A stretch of DNA of 64,000 bases from Neckera pumila. Lineage: Eukaryota > Streptophyta > Bryopsida > Hypnales > Neckeraceae. Made by a program: the position numbers and the translations under genes. Under the pieces are notes generated by a model. That model saw only the letters and a program-made list of their open reading frames with translations. It had not been told where the DNA came from and ran no database searches. This document shows, in pieces, positions 1-21,824 of this stretch (the stretch's first letter is position 1; every line of letters starts with the position of its first letter). The stretch covers positions 36,097,282 through 36,161,281 of the forward strand of contig OZ018409.1 in NCBI GenBank assembly GCA_963969595.1. Reading direction: 5' to 3'.

Positions 1-330
1 GAGAGCAATTGAAATTATATTTTTCAAACAAAGTATGAATTTGTTACAAATTTTTGAAGTGATCTGTCCAAAAGAATCAATAGACTACACTATAATCAAC
101 AAAAATTGTATATAGTATGCTCTTCTTAATCACCTAAAGTGGTAACAATAATTTCTAATGTAGAAGGCCATGAAAAGTCACTTCCTACAATGATTTACAC
201 TAGAAAAGTAGGTGTTCCTAATGAGGTCACTAATCACTCCATTGGTGTCAGATTAGACATTGATTGTGGCCAAAAAAAATTTCAAGACCATAGAAAACCT
301 TCCTTCTTTTTTCTTCTAATGAATCATCAA
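1..330. repeat. Partial copy of a dispersed element related to 29.2-29.6 kb
   Basis: This stretch aligns by eye over most of its length with the inside of the terminal-inverted-repeat element at 29184-29628. Shared blocks include the start (a run reading GAAATTATATTTTT followed by AAGTATGAATT) and the block GGTCACTAATCACTCCAT near position 223. The left end is cut by the window edge and the right terminal repeat is not visible, so this is an eroded copy. No gene is seen. Confidence 0.5.
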
Positions 331-821
331 TCATAGGAGTAGTGAAGGATGTCATTTCTCATGATGAAGCTTTGCTTTCATGTTACCAGACATTGCCTCA
401 GTATTGAATGGTTGGATCTTGGTCAAGCATGCTTAAATCAAAGGTCTAGAAAGAAGGGAACCATAATGCTTAAGAAACCCACATTATAACAAAGAACATG
501 CTTTTCCTCATCTAATGAGAGATAATCATCTATCTTGAAATGGCCTCTATTGAAATTATGGATAAGGTATGTACACCTATAATCAACACATTTTGAAATG
601 GGACTCCTACATTTGGACCAAAGAGTATCACTTTCTCTTAGATATTGATCACACAAGATGCACACAATCAAAACATAAAAGTCTATGGGAGCCTATTGGA
701 TATATGGAGAACAGGGAATGATGGAATGTCGTTATCTTGGATGTAATTTGTAATATTAACAATCTCATCTCTAATTTGCCTTGTATGTAGATTCATGAGT
801 AGATCGTACTTAAGAGTGTAG
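331..821. other. Intergenic, nothing recognised
   Basis: AT-rich sequence with only short chance open frames. No splice-linked coding signal or repeat structure was found. Confidence 0.5.
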
Positions 822-1056
822 CATTAGATGAGGTTTGGGGGTCTTGAAGGGCCGTTTCAGGCCCATTCCCCGATTTGGCCAAATTCAGTGAAAGCCGGTA
901 CGGGCATTCCCCAATTTTATTTTATTTTATTTTTTCAAAAAATGACGTGGCAATTGTTGTGCCACGTCAGGCAGCTGCTGCAACTGCGTTCCTGCAATCT
1001 GGGAATGCAACAAAACACAAGGGAACTTGGAGCCCTCTAAAACCCCCAAATCTCAT
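822..1056 (+). mobile_element. CATTAG-family MITE, copy A1
   Basis: A short non-autonomous DNA transposon-like element. The left end reads CATTAGATGAGGTTTGGGGG then TCTTGAAGGGC; the right end is its imperfect inverse, GCCCTCTAAAACCCCCAAAT. The centre has an ACGT dyad, TGACGTGGCA followed nine bases later by TGCCACGTCA, then CTGCGTTCC and CTGGGAATGCA blocks shared with other copies. The last few bases of the right end are missing where copy A2 starts. No open frame of note; presumably mobilised in trans. Confidence 0.75.
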
Positions 1057-1356
1057 CATTAGATGTTTTTTAGCTCTTTTGAAGGGCTGTGAGTTCCCTA
1101 GGCTGCCAGGGTTGGGGGAACAACCTCGCAACAATCCGCAGCTACTGCATGACATGGCAGAACAACTGCCACATCACCCAAAAAATAAAATAAGATCATT
1201 TTTTTTTGTTTTTCTTTGCTTTTAGATTTTTCAAAAAAAAAATTCAAAAATTCAAAAAAAAAAATCTGACAGCGGATGTTCTCAATCTGCCAAGGGAATA
1301 GCGTTAGGGGAGTAGGCCTAAAACGGCCCTTTAGTCCCCCCGAATCTCTTCTAATG
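1057..1356 (-). mobile_element. CATTAG-family MITE, copy A2
   Basis: Same family as the adjacent copy but in the opposite orientation, so the two stand tail to tail with no spacer. The left end reads CATTAGATGTTTTTTAGCTC and then GAAGGGC; the right end reads GGCCCTTTAGTCCCCCCGAA and ends TTCTAATG. The central dyad is decayed (GACATGGCAG and CTGCCACATC). Confidence 0.72.
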
Positions 1357-1734
1357 CTAATGAAATAATGAACAAAGTATACAAGCATATAGATATGAGA
1401 CCCCTGTGCAAATATGAGTGGATCTAAATATATTTTACATTTGTATGGAAGAAAGAGAAATGAGGACTACAGTAGTGGAAATTTTAAATTAATTATTCCG
1501 ACTTGGAATGAATAAGATATGATTTTCTAAAGTTAGAGGTGCCTAGGTCCCTTTTAATGCTCATAGATGCAACTAAAATGAATCAAAATATGCCTTTGAA
1601 TAGAGCTAGTGAATTTAAGAACAACCCCAAGCATGCCTTTGAATGGAGCCAATGAATCTAAGAATGATCCATTGCATGTTTCCATTCAATTCACTCCCCA
1701 TTGTAAAATCAAAACTTATTGCAATGCCTAAACG

Positions 1735-2345
1735 CCCCAGGGTTTCCTCACATAGTTTCAAGTCCAGTACAAAGTACTGTAACTTTTGCATCCAATGTCC
1801 GAATCCAATAAAACTTGTTGGAAATTTGCACTATCTTTTCTGGTTTGTGTATAAATTTTTCAAATCAATCCAAGATGTAATGATTTTTTGGAAGCCAATC
1901 AAAGTTCACATATTCAATTTGAGTCCACCATACTGCATTTGATGGCTGCAACTTTAGGGGCTTGTATCTCCTTCATCCAATGTTTGTTTTCAATTAAAAA
2001 AATTTGTTGAATTATGTTCCTCTTGAAGTCTAGTTATTGTGGTAAAATTTTCATGTCAATCCAAGTTGTTTTGAATGTTTGGGAGCAATTCAAAGTTCAA
2101 AATCTCAACATTTTGGGATTATTGTGAACTTCGGCGGTTTGTTTCTTCTTCATACAATGTCCATTTTCAATTTTTTTTGAAAAAGTTGCGCATAGTAGTC
2201 TAGTTTGTGTGGTTAAATTTTGCATCAATCCAAGGAGTTATGAGTGACTGAGAAGCATTTTAGTAGAAGGAGGTTCAACCTCATATTTATTTTTTGCAAT
2301 TTTTCTTGCTTTCTTTTGACATTTCAAGTCCATTTTGCAGACCTC
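1735..2345 (+). repeat. Eroded relative of the 38.5-kb TTAA element
   Basis: About 600 bases align with 38540-39165: for example AGTTTCAAGTCCAGTNCAAAG, then AAACTTGTTGG, AGATCAATCCAAGATGTA and TTTTTTGGAAGCCAAT-like blocks in the same order. Both terminal inverted repeats are lost here. The flanks 1357-1734 and 2346-2867 show nothing recognisable. Confidence 0.65.
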
Positions 2346-2867
2346 GCCAAATTCAAGTCTTCAATACAAACAAAATCACACATGACGGTGACCCATGTCA
2401 TTTGTTCAATAGTCTAAAACCACACACATGGGATGGCAGTTTCTCACTACACAAAATCACTTCCATTTTTACATCCCTTGTGGACTATTTTGGGCACTTC
2501 TGTAGGGACGGTTGTTAATGCCCAAATTGTTTTTGAGCCTCCTCCTATATATCTCTGTTTAGAGGTGATCCAGAGACCCTCTGAAATTGTTCCATTTGGA
2601 ACTGATATTATAATTCTCTGAACTGAACTAAGTCAGTTTCGCAGATCTTCCTCAACAACGTGTAAATCTCGCTGTACGAAAGTGTTGTTCATCAGAACAG
2701 TCGTGGTGGCTTAGCAGGGCCAAGACGTGGTCATTCCCTGGCTATCCTTTGAGTCATAGAATGGCAGTGTTTTGGGAGGTGACATTTTTCTTGCAGATGT
2801 CCTGTGCTGTCTTGTGGAATTCAATACCTAGTTGCGTACCTTACCTACACAAAATAATGAAATTAGG

Positions 2868-3267
2868 GGAGGCAACCCATTCCGATCAGTTAAGGATTAC
2901 ACATGTCTGCAAGGCAGGTTTCTTCAGTGGGGAAATTTACCTGTGTGCAGGAATAGAGTTACGAAGGTTTCTATAATTTTTTCAGATTTTTATTTCTCAA
3001 AACGCAATTACTATGAATTTTTTAGTTGAAGATTCTATTCGACCCATTCTCGTCATATAGACTTTCCTATTTCCAACCAAGGGCTAGTTGTAAAACCCAC
3101 CAAGGGTTGGTTGCAATATTGAGTATCTTGTAGCCAATCAAAATGCGTCACAATTGCACCGGAAACCACGCCATAATTAATAACTGCTCATCTACTCCTT
3201 CACGGAAAGAGAGTGGGTTACATAGCCAGAATAGGAGAGTAGTCAGGAATGGGTTGCCTCCCCTAAG
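2868..3267. mobile_element. Small element with 20-bp inverted ends (GGGGAGGCAACCCATTCC)
   Basis: The left end TTAGGGGAGGCAACCCATTC and the right end GAATGGGTTGCCTCCCCTAA are exact inverses of each other over 20 bases, about 400 bases apart, enclosing non-coding sequence. This is the structure of a MITE. No second copy occurs in the window and no target-site duplication is clear, so the superfamily is not assigned. Confidence 0.6.
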
Positions 3268-3579
3268 TTGCCTTGTCAGTAAGGTTGCCTTACTTGAGAT
3301 AATTTACCTCATGGATCAATGTTTGTTCCACATGGAGGCGCATGCCACTCTCTGAACCAAGCTTTGAACTGGTGCACAAATCTATGTCATACACATGGCT
3401 TTGAATTGAATGCATCACTGTACAAAAGCAGTGAATATTTCTATAGTGTAGACTGTCGAGAAATTAGTGTGGGGCAACCTAATTTCACTATTTTGTGTAC
3501 AAAAATAAGGTGTAACCAATCCAAATCCAAAACCAATTGCTGAATAACAAAGGCCGCATTTTCCTTCAAAAGCAGGGAG

Positions 3580-3838
3580 GATGCTAAATCCTCCATTCAA
3601 ATTGGGACCAGCAGGGTGAATTTACCCTGGAGAAAATGTAGGATTTTTTTTATTTACCACATACATGATAAATTTTGCAAATTTTGAATTCATGTTTGCA
3701 ATGAGAGATCCCAAATTAGCTATAAATGGTAAAGAATATAGAATTAACACAACACAAAATAGAGGGTTGTTTTTTTACATTTATCCTGGAGAACACAAAA
3801 TTCACCTTGCTAGTCCCACTTTGAATGGAGGATCTAGC
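3580..3838. mobile_element. Small element with ~60-bp inverted ends
   Basis: The left arm starts GCTAAATCCTCCATTCAAAT and the right arm ends TTTGAATGGAGGATCTAGC. The arms stay complementary for about 60 bases, with GGGACCAGCAGGGTGAATTT pairing with the inverse of AATTCACCTTGCTAGTCCC. The centre is AT-rich and non-coding. This is a MITE-like foldback of about 260 bp; family unknown. Confidence 0.65.
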
Positions 3839-4728
3839 GTACTGCAAAATACCAGGTCATTTGACGCATTTACCCCATACTGCCTGAGCAACCAAAAATG
3901 GTCACAATAAAATTTTAGGCTCGTTTGGGCATGGGCAGTTAAATTCCTTTGACCGGTTAAATTTTTTTTACGAGCAATATTGAAGGTTAACTATTGAAAA
4001 CTTTTATTTTCACTAAAAAAGGTAAATATTTGATTTTTGAGAGGTCCTCAAAGGCATATATGTATCATCAGTGGAAGAGTAAAGCTTGCAAATTTTACTT
4101 GATTTCCCGGCTTTGAACAAAGCTTGCCAATTTCACTTGATGTGAGATCTAAAAATTTGTACTTACCCATTTACTTTGAAAATGGTCCCAATGGAAAGAG
4201 TAAAATGTTTTCATGATTTTCACCATTGAAACTTTAAACATGCAAGTGTTAACTTGGAGTTATTTCCAATTTCTATTTTTCAAATAAAATTGCGTTTCAA
4301 CAACTACAAGGTGGATTGGGTAATGATTTTGATAACTCTTCATTTGAATTTAAGTTTTTTAGAAGTGCATTTTAGTGTGCTAACGCAATTTCAAATTGTT
4401 CATGTCATATTCAACCCCAAAAAACTCTTATATGCAAATTTCTCAAACATTGTGGGGAGGGGCAGCATACTAAAAATAGGGTACTTACATTTCTCTTGTT
4501 ATAATCACACAAATCCTATGCAATTTTACACTCAAAATTGGAAAGCACACTAATAAGCAAGCTCTCTAGACATTTATATAGTTAGATTTTGAGAAACAAA
4601 CAATTTGCTTCATTGGAGATAAATATAAGCTCATGCTCTTTTTTCAAAGGAAAAACACACTTGGAAAGGCTTAGGCACTTAGGGGTTAACTAATCCCTAA
4701 AGGATGAAGTTGTTGTGGAACGATCAAT
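3839..4728. other. Intergenic; one orphan TTAA-element end
   Basis: No gene is seen. At 4670-4689 there is an isolated right end of the TTAA-CCC family (GGCACTTAGGGGTTAA), 40 bases before the complete copy that starts at 4729. Its partner end was not found. Confidence 0.5.
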
Positions 4729-5654
4729 TTAACCCCTAAATGCCTAAGGCCTTTTTTCTGCTAAAAAACATTCAGAACTGCCATTTCTATAGCAAAGAAT
4801 AAAAAAATTTGAAAATTATTTTTCTTACACATCTAACCGTAGGATCTCACACCTAAATATTATGAGAATGTGTGGAAAAAATTTCAGAATTTTTGACTTC
4901 ACAGATTGTAAGATATCTGCATTTAAAGTGAAAAAAAAAAGTTTTTCAGCACATTGTGGGACTAAATTTTTTGACTTTGAACATTTTTAACTTTAAATTT
5001 TTGCACTACAGAGTTTTGAGCTTTAATTCTTTATAGTGTAGAATTGAGTTGAGAATCTAGAAAGAAAAGAAAAATTCTAAAAACCTTAATTTTCATTATT
5101 AAAAAAATTGTTAAGAAGAAGTAGATATGAGATAGAAGGAAAATCTAAAATATTGATATCTTTCATATAGAATTAAAAAGCACTAATTCCAATGGTGAGA
5201 TTGTTCTAGAAAAAAAATGAAACCACGTGGAACTTTTTTTTTTTAATTATAAATATTGCATTCAAAAATGAATCCTACAAGTTATTTTTTCAGGAAGATG
5301 CTCTAAGTGTCCAAAAAAACAAGATTGTCCATAACTTTCTTATAAAAAATCCAAATGGAATGAATAAAGCTTTACGGATAGACCAAAATATAATCTATGG
5401 AAAAAAAACCAAAAATTAAAAATTAAAATTTTTGCATATTTTTTTTTGTTGCCCCCTCACCCCTGTTTTGAGCTTATTTGGGCATAACTTTTGGTCCCAG
5501 TCACCAATTGAAAAAAAATATATATTCCTACAAAGCTTTTCAATTTTTCTATCTTCCAAAAAGTTTCAAAAAATGAGGACAAAAATTTAGCCCGTAAGTA
5601 CTCGCCCAAAATCTCATTTGTCCTTCGAAGGGACAATGGTCCTTTAGGGGTTAA
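4729..5654 (+). mobile_element. TTAA-CCC element C1 (piggyBac-like MITE)
   Basis: The element opens TTAACCCCTAAATGCC and closes TCCTTTAGGGGTTAA, so TTAA followed by CCC stands at both ends. This is the end structure known for piggyBac transposons (TTAA target duplication, ends beginning CCC). The inside is AT-rich and non-coding; its right half matches the 22.8-kb copy in inverse orientation, and its left half matches the eroded copy at 7.8 kb. Confidence 0.7.
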
Positions 5655-7041
5655 AAATTCAGGTAGTTTTTTGCAATGTCAAATTTCAATGGATCTTCTT
5701 GAAATTTTTACACAAGTTGTGGACGTGTATTATCCCTTAGGTGACAATATAATTTTTTTTATATGGTGCTTAGATCAAAAGTTATGCTATCTAAAAAGTC
5801 TAAGTTGTTTGAGCGGTTTGGGAATCTTTTGCTAAACTCTGCATCTACCTCTAAATATGGCAGGTATGTAACTCATATAATATAGAATTCAACTGTCAAA
5901 AACAAACAAACCCATATGTAGTGCAAAAATCTCACTCTTGTAGAAGTTGAATTTTATTGACCCTGTCAAGCAAGGTTGGAATAGAACCTTTTCTTCTAAC
6001 TCCAAGCTCTATGATATTTTAATCCACATGGTCATAGTTTCTAAAAAAAATGTACATAATTATTTCCATGGTAGTCTAGCACAAATTTGTACTATTGAAC
6101 TTCAAAAAAAACTTTTTTTTCATTGACCTAAAAAGTGGCAATTTTAAAAATTTACGCTTAAAAATGACAATTTATGCTAGGAATGTGCTATGGTCCATTA
6201 GGAATTAGTGCAACAAAAAAGATTCAAAACGAATTTTCTTTTCATTGTCATCATTTATGCTATACATAGGTGGCATGGAGAAAGAGAACTGCACACCTCA
6301 TTGCACCATTTTTCACCAAGGAGAAATGCAAGAACTTAATTAATACATACTATTAATTATCAAATTTGAAAAAAGCATTGAGATGCCAAACTAGATTTTG
6401 AAGGTTAAGAGTTCTAAAATTATTCACTACAAAATACGGGAAAGACATTTATAGTTATTTGAGGTTGGGGTGATGAAAGGTTTAGTTTCCTCTAGCCAGA
6501 TGGCATTGGTATTCAAAATTCCAAGTATTTTTATAAATACTAGTTCCACAACATGTAACTCAAGGACCATTGCCTTGGACTACTTGTGAATGCACACTCT
6601 TTCTTTAGGTGTTCACAAAAATGGCCAAGTTTCTATTCAATATGTGAACATCCCATTAGAAGAAAAATGGGGCCTAAAGAGGGCCTACTATTCAATGCTA
6701 GGTACAATTTCTCAAAGGAAAGAGGCCTTCTCTAGGTTCCATTTTATTTCCAGTAACACCTTGCATTAAAAAGGATTGGGCTTATGACCAAATTGGATGA
6801 AAAGTACCACTAGCTTCTCCAAATGTTTTCTAAGGCTTATGTCCATATTTTCTAAGGCTTATGTCCAAAAAATCCATAGACTAAAAATTGACAAATGCTC
6901 ACAAAATTGAAAAAAATCAACACAATCTAAAGAAAGGCTATAAATCAAATTTTATTCATTTTTTTGAATTTATAACTATAGGATCTTCTTCTTGTCTACC
7001 ACAAATTTCACATATAAAATTGTGGGTATTGAGGATAATGT
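5655..7041. other. Intergenic, mostly featureless
   Basis: No gene is seen. A 20-base block (TTTTCTAAGGCTTATGTCCA) is directly repeated near 6826-6869. A very degenerate CATTAG-type end may sit at 6654-6755 but is too weak to call. Confidence 0.45.
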
Positions 7042-7337
7042 CATTAGGGGAGATTTGAGGGCATTAGAGGGCCGTTTTGGGTCTGTTTCCAATCTGGCCC
7101 GATTCAGCAAACAATCGCTACGGTCTGTCAGAATTTTTTTTTTTTCAAAAAAAAAGAAAAAATAATTTTTTTCTTCCTCTCCAAAATATCATTTTAAGCA
7201 AATTTTTTTTCCAAAAATGACGTGGCACACTCTTGGCCACATCAGCCAGCAATTATCCTGCGTTTCTACAGTCTGGGAACATTGCAAAAACATAGGATAA
7301 CTCGTGGTCTCTTAGAGGCCTCAAATCTCTTCTAATG
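7042..7337 (+). mobile_element. CATTAG-family MITE, copy A3
   Basis: The left end is CATTAGGGGAGATTTGAGGG, the right end GGCCTCAAATCTCTTCTAAT followed by G. The centre carries ATGACGTGGCA and the decayed partner GGCCACATCA. ATGT flanks the element on both sides, a possible 4-bp target duplication, although other copies do not show one consistently. Confidence 0.72.
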
Positions 7338-7811
7338 ATGTAAGAGAACATAGCTTGCAAAAGTGGAGCATAATGTTTTTTTTCAAGATTGCGTGGACTT
7401 GTGCACTATGTGACTTTGTTGGGCTTTTGAGCCCCATGGCTCAAATTTTGTTGGCAAGAAAGATTTAGGAGGTTCATATTTGATTAGAGACTCATGTTAG
7501 GACAAAGTTTATAAATTTTCAAAGCAAAATGATTTGCACTCCATTAACCCGAGTTGGGACCTTAATCCAAAAAAATGCATAGTTTTTTTTTCAACCGTTG
7601 GATGTTCATAAAAATGAAATTCCCGAGAAGTTTAAATATTTGCCTATTCTCAAAAAAGAAACAGTGAGGGGGAAAAAAATCCAATATAGAAATGAAAATA
7701 TAGCATGTCAATTTTAGCACACAAGATTGCAGATGCACTAAGATGTTCAAAGTGATGGGTAACTAGAATAGAGCATATTGCAAAATAGTACAGAGTAAGA
7801 CCAAAAGAATT

Positions 7812-8235
7812 TAACACCTAAGTTCCAAGATCTTTTTTTCACCAAAAACCATTCAAAACTACCATTTCCATTGCAAAGAGCAAAAAACTTTACAAATTGT
7901 TTTTTTTGCATATTTATCCATTAGATCTTGCTCAAGATTAGTATAAAAATGTGTGGAAGAACTTTAAAAACTTTCATCACGTAAATTGCAAACTATTTGC
8001 ATTTCAAATGAAAGACACAAGTTTTTGAGCATGTTCTATGACTAGATTATATGACTTTGAATCTTCTTAATTTAAAATTTTTGCACTATAGATATTGAAC
8101 TAAAAAATTGATGTTGAAGAGTTGAATTGAAAGTTGGGGAAAAAAAATTTAAAAACAATAATGCAATTTCATTCATTAAAAATTTGTTAAATACAATAGG
8201 TATAAGATTGAAGGAAACCAAATTGTCAGTAGTTT
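7812..8235 (+). repeat. Eroded TTAA-CCC element
   Basis: This aligns with the left half of C1 (4740-5150): the same order of CACCAAAAACCATTCA-like, AACTACCATTTCCAT-like, GAATGTGTGGAAA-like and ATTTTTGCACTA-like blocks. The right half and the right end are lost. The flanks 7338-7811 and 8236-8482 contain nothing recognisable. Confidence 0.55.
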
Positions 8236-8482
8236 TAACTACTCAGCTTTTCTCACACAAATGCCTATCAAGAAAAGACTCTACACTTTTAGTCTAAATT
8301 CAATCATTTATATGATCCCATCCCTAATACAAAAATAACACTCTCTAAGTACATGAATAAGACAAAGATTTTGCTACTTTCGGAAAATTATTTGTCACTT
8401 TATGTAATCCTTGACAATGACTTTAGATCCTAATATTTTTTTTTGGGGGGGGCCTAAAAAATACTAAAAAGAACATCAAATT

Positions 8483-8776
8483 CATTACAAGAATTTTAAA
8501 CCCTGCAAGGGGCTGCGAGTTTTTGATTTTTGGCACCTCCGCAGTGCAATTACAGAAAAATAAAAATATATTTTTTTATTAAAAAATATTAAAAAATAAA
8601 AAAATATTAAGAAAATAAAAAATCTGACATGGCGTTGACGTGGCACTAGTAGTACCATATTAGCATCCAACTTTTTTAAAATAAAAAAATAATTTTTTAT
8701 TTCTATCTTTTTTCCTAATTGCACCTCAAGGGTGCAAAACTCGTGGCCCCTTCAAGGGCTGAAACTTTTCCTAATG
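8483..8776 (+). mobile_element. CATTAC-family MITE, copy B1
   Basis: This family is related to the CATTAG elements. The left end is CATTACAAGAATTTTAAACC and the right end GGGCTGAAACTTTTCCTAAT followed by G. Inside are AGTGCAATTACAG near the left and CTAATTGCACCTCAAGG near the right, again inverse to each other, with GTTGACGTGGCACTAGTAGT between. B2 at 42 kb is a full second copy. Confidence 0.7.
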
Positions 8777-10750
8777 GATAATCTGAAATCCAATTGCGGG
8801 CTACCATACCCCTGGGTTAGCTTCAACACTTATCTGTTGAAATGTTTTAATTTTGAAATTCAGATAGTATAAAATGTCTTTTTGTAAAAAAAAATTATTC
8901 TTTATTAAATTTCTAATTATAGAGTTTTAGATTTCAAAATGAACCAAAAACCTTCAAGTAAAATTTTCTTTGTTTTTTGAATACTACTCTACAAATTCAT
9001 AAAATTTTGAACAATCTTCAAATTTTTTCCTTAATTACTTACAAAATTGACCCACATATAGGATATTTGGAAAAATAGTATTTTTTTCTTGAATGTAAAA
9101 ATATAACTCAAAGCAAAAATACCATAAATAGCTTATTGATGAATTATGAATCGTTTGGACTTGTAATACAAAAGTTCTAGTTAAAAAGTGGTGAGTTGAC
9201 AAAAAAAAAGAAAGCACAAATTTCTCTTGCAATCATCTTGTGGGTTTGAAATGTCAGTTTTGTAAGGACAAAGAACAATTAGTTTGAAATGAAACAAAAA
9301 ATTTGCTGAAAAATTTCCACATTGCTATTTGTAAACAAAGTGAATAAAATCTGGTACTTATTTTTTACAAGCTCTTTGTTTTTTAACCCTCTTTGTCTAA
9401 AATGGTTCTTTGCTTAGACTTGGTTGTTTCTCCTTCTCTACAGTGAAATTTTCTTTTCATTTGTACTACCAGAAATATAGAATGACCATTTAAACCAACC
9501 TTTAGGACATTTTTTTAACTTAACCAAATATTTTTTTTCAATTTTCATATTAAACCGTTTTTTCTAGTAGTAAGTCTTTTTTTTTTCTCTTTTATAATCC
9601 AAATAGAATTTTTTAAACTTTTTTCCCTAGTTTTTTCCCTAATGTTTTCAAATTGCAAACGATTTTTTTCCCAATTCCACCAGCTAACAATGAACTAACT
9701 GAAGATTCTCCTTGAACATTGATTGGGATCTTATATTCCTCATGAATTTAATGTTGATATTTTTATTGATGCAAAAGAGTCTTTGGTTCATAGCATTCAG
9801 TAACATGCATTGTCACTGCCTTAGCTCTACAATAGAATGGTGTGGAATATTTGACATCCGTCAAGAGCTCAGTGGATGGTGGAGGCTCAATGTAGCTTAA
9901 TATGCAAGGTGCATGAATGAAAAGCAACGGACATGAAGGCTATTGAATGTTATGTTGTTCCTTTGATATTTCAATCTTTCTTTTCGGTCTAAATTTGGGC
10001 AAGTTCGTAGCACTCTCAATTATATAGAATGTGATGTGGTTGGTCTTTGAAAAAAATATAAAAGGATAAGAAATGTTCGAGGAAATGATTAAAAGGAATA
10101 CGGTGAATCTCAAGGCTAATGTGATTGTGAAGAAGTGACAAATCCCAACTATCTCTATTCTATCAAATATGTTTCACTTTTGAACATTTTTTTTATAGTA
10201 AATCTTCTATTTGATTATCATATAAAAATGTCTATTTGATTATCATATAAAAATGTCTATTTGACAATTGTAAAATGCTATTACTTCTAAATATCCAAAT
10301 GTCATAATTCTACTACCTTTTGTTGGATTAGATTCATTAGGTTCCATACAAAATCATTTCTTTTTCAGTTGAAATCTAATTCATTCATTTGATTTAGCAT
10401 TTTTGGAAGTTTATTTTACAAGATTCAAAATATTTTGTATCCTTTAGCATGCTTCAAAATATTCCTTGACTTATAAGAGTACTCATAGCTTTATCATTAC
10501 TCAAGGCTTTACCAATACTTGCAGCTTTATTGATTTTCACAACTTTTTTTTTTTTTTTTTTTTTGAGGGTTTAGATTATTTTCATTAAAATTTTCTACAC
10601 TATTCAATTATGCAATGTTATAATTTCTGAAAATTTCATTAGATGCTATTTTTAATTATATTTTTAATAATTTTTAACAAATTTGACCTTGGTGTAGGAT
10701 ATATATAAGAAATGAATTTTGGAGAGTAATGGGGCCTAACATGCCAATAT
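8777..10750. other. Intergenic, low-complexity AT-rich DNA
   Basis: No coding region is supported. A tandem repeat lies at 10206-10265 and a run of 21 T at 10544-10564. Confidence 0.5.
10206..10265. repeat. 25-bp tandem repeat, about 2.4 copies
   Basis: The unit starts TCTATTTGATTATCATATAA and is repeated exactly with a 25-bp period, followed by a partial third unit. Confidence 0.9.
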
Positions 10751-11044
10751 CATTAGAAGAGAATTGAGGCCTAAAGAAGCCTGCGAGTTATCTAGAGTTC
10801 CTGGATTGTGAGAGTTTACCGCATTAGCAATCTAATGTGGTTGAGACTATGCCATATTAGATAATAATTTTTCTTGAAAATAAATTTACAGAAAAATTAA
10901 TAAATCTAGATTGAAAAAAAAATTCTTTAAACTTTTATTTAAAAAAAAAAATTTTAAATCTAAGTTTCTGACAGTGTATTGCTAGTTTAGAGTAGTGGAA
11001 CAAGTTTGAAACATCCCTCCTTTGCCCTCAAATCTCCCCTAATG
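10751..11044 (-). mobile_element. CATTAG-family MITE, copy A4
   Basis: The left end is CATTAGAAGAGAATTGAGGC and the right end CCCTCAAATCTCCCCTAATG. The centre is more decayed than in the other copies: it keeps CCTGCGAG, CTGGATTGTG and AATGTGGTTGAGA-like remnants but has lost the ACGT dyad. Confidence 0.6.
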
Positions 11045-11160
11045 TGCTTCTAATACATGTTACATATTTAACTTTCATTTGCCTACATAAGTTTTTAACT
11101 TTCAAATCATTGCACACCATTGCTAAATCTCTCTCTGACAATAAAGAGGTTGAGGACAAT

Positions 11161-11423
11161 TATTAGATGATATTCGGGGGTTTTGGAGGGCTCCGAGTTC
11201 CCCTGCGTTCTGCTGTGTTCCCAAACTACGGGAATGCAGCTGCAGCAATTGGATGATGTGGCACAGCGCCTGCCACATCATTTTTTGAAAAAAAAAGAAG
11301 ATTTCTTTTGATTTTTTTTTGAAAAAAAAATTGTGACACGCCCGTATTGGCGTTCACTGAATCTGGCCAGATTGGCGCACGGGCTTGAGACGGCCCTCCA
11401 AGACCTCCAAATCTCATCTAATG
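11161..11423 (-). mobile_element. CATTAG-family MITE, copy A5
   Basis: The left end TATTAGATGATATTCGGGGG runs into TTTTGGAGGGC; the right end is GGCCCTCCAAGACCTCCAAA and ends TCTAATG. The centre has GATGATGTGGCAC and TGCCACATCATTT, a decayed dyad. Only about 115 bases separate it from copy A4. Confidence 0.72.
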
Positions 11424-12443
11424 GTATTATTTAGGTTAGGTGGATTTAGGTTGCAAACCACTGAAGTATTAAATGCTTGATAAAAAGAACTACAATACCT
11501 TTTTGAGGACAAAAATCTTCTTCAAAAATCCATTTATTCAAGAATTTAGGATGCAGAGTGTGACGCATACCAAAGTGTGTAGGTTGCACATATGAGTATA
11601 GGAACTATGCAAGATAAATACACCTATTTGCATCACAATAAACACCTTTTCTTTATTCCAAAATTGAAATTAATAATAAATCACAATTATGAATTTTTTT
11701 GCCACATAAATAAGGGATTAATGGCAACTTTAGATTAGAAGCTATACATTGTAGCTCAATTAAGAAGGAGGTCGCATTTATCGGTATTCTTCAACCTTTA
11801 AATGATACACCCCCCACTGACCAAAGGTAGTCACCAAAACTGCTCTAATTATTGAACCAACAAGTGCATTCTTTGTTTCTATAGTGAACAATGAAGTCAT
11901 CCATCAACCACTTTTCACCACCAACGTCCTTCAAGAGTTAACCTTGTAAGGACGAGCTAGTCACAATGGAAATCATCCTTTTTGGTACAATGTGAATCGT
12001 CTACTTAAAAAAACCCAAAAGCACTCATCGGAGGTTAAACTACTATGCAAGACCTCTCCTTTTTGCACAAAATTCCATGGAAAAACATATGCACTTTTGT
12101 CTTACATAGAAGGGTTCTCTGTCATGCATCGGACCACTCTGGTCCACAGCGCAGCATCCTTATAGAGTTAATGTCCATTTCATGGTCTTGAGTTTATGTT
12201 CACTAATCAGTTTTACATGACTTTGAAGTGTATCCAAATAACTTGAAAAAATACTGCAATTGCATAAAAAAATTTAGTATGTACGAGAGGAGCATCAGAT
12301 AGAAACAAGCATGCACTCAGAAATGGGAAAAGATTCACAGACCTTGGTTGAAGGTAATGTGAAGCAACATCAATGAATTAGCCTTCCCTCACAATGGGTA
12401 GATTACAGGGACAAGAACCTCGCGAGGAGCAGAGACATGGCAT
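11424..12443. other. 3' flank of the beta-galactosidase-like gene
   Basis: No second gene is seen. The part next to position 12443 presumably holds the 3' untranslated region and poly(A) site of the minus-strand gene; their exact positions cannot be set from sequence alone. Confidence 0.4.

Positions 12444-21824
<9,381 letters not shown>

Noticed and set aside
6654..6755. Possible seventh CATTAG MITE
   Set aside because: Only the left 30 bases resemble the family; the inverse partner is weak and the core blocks are absent.
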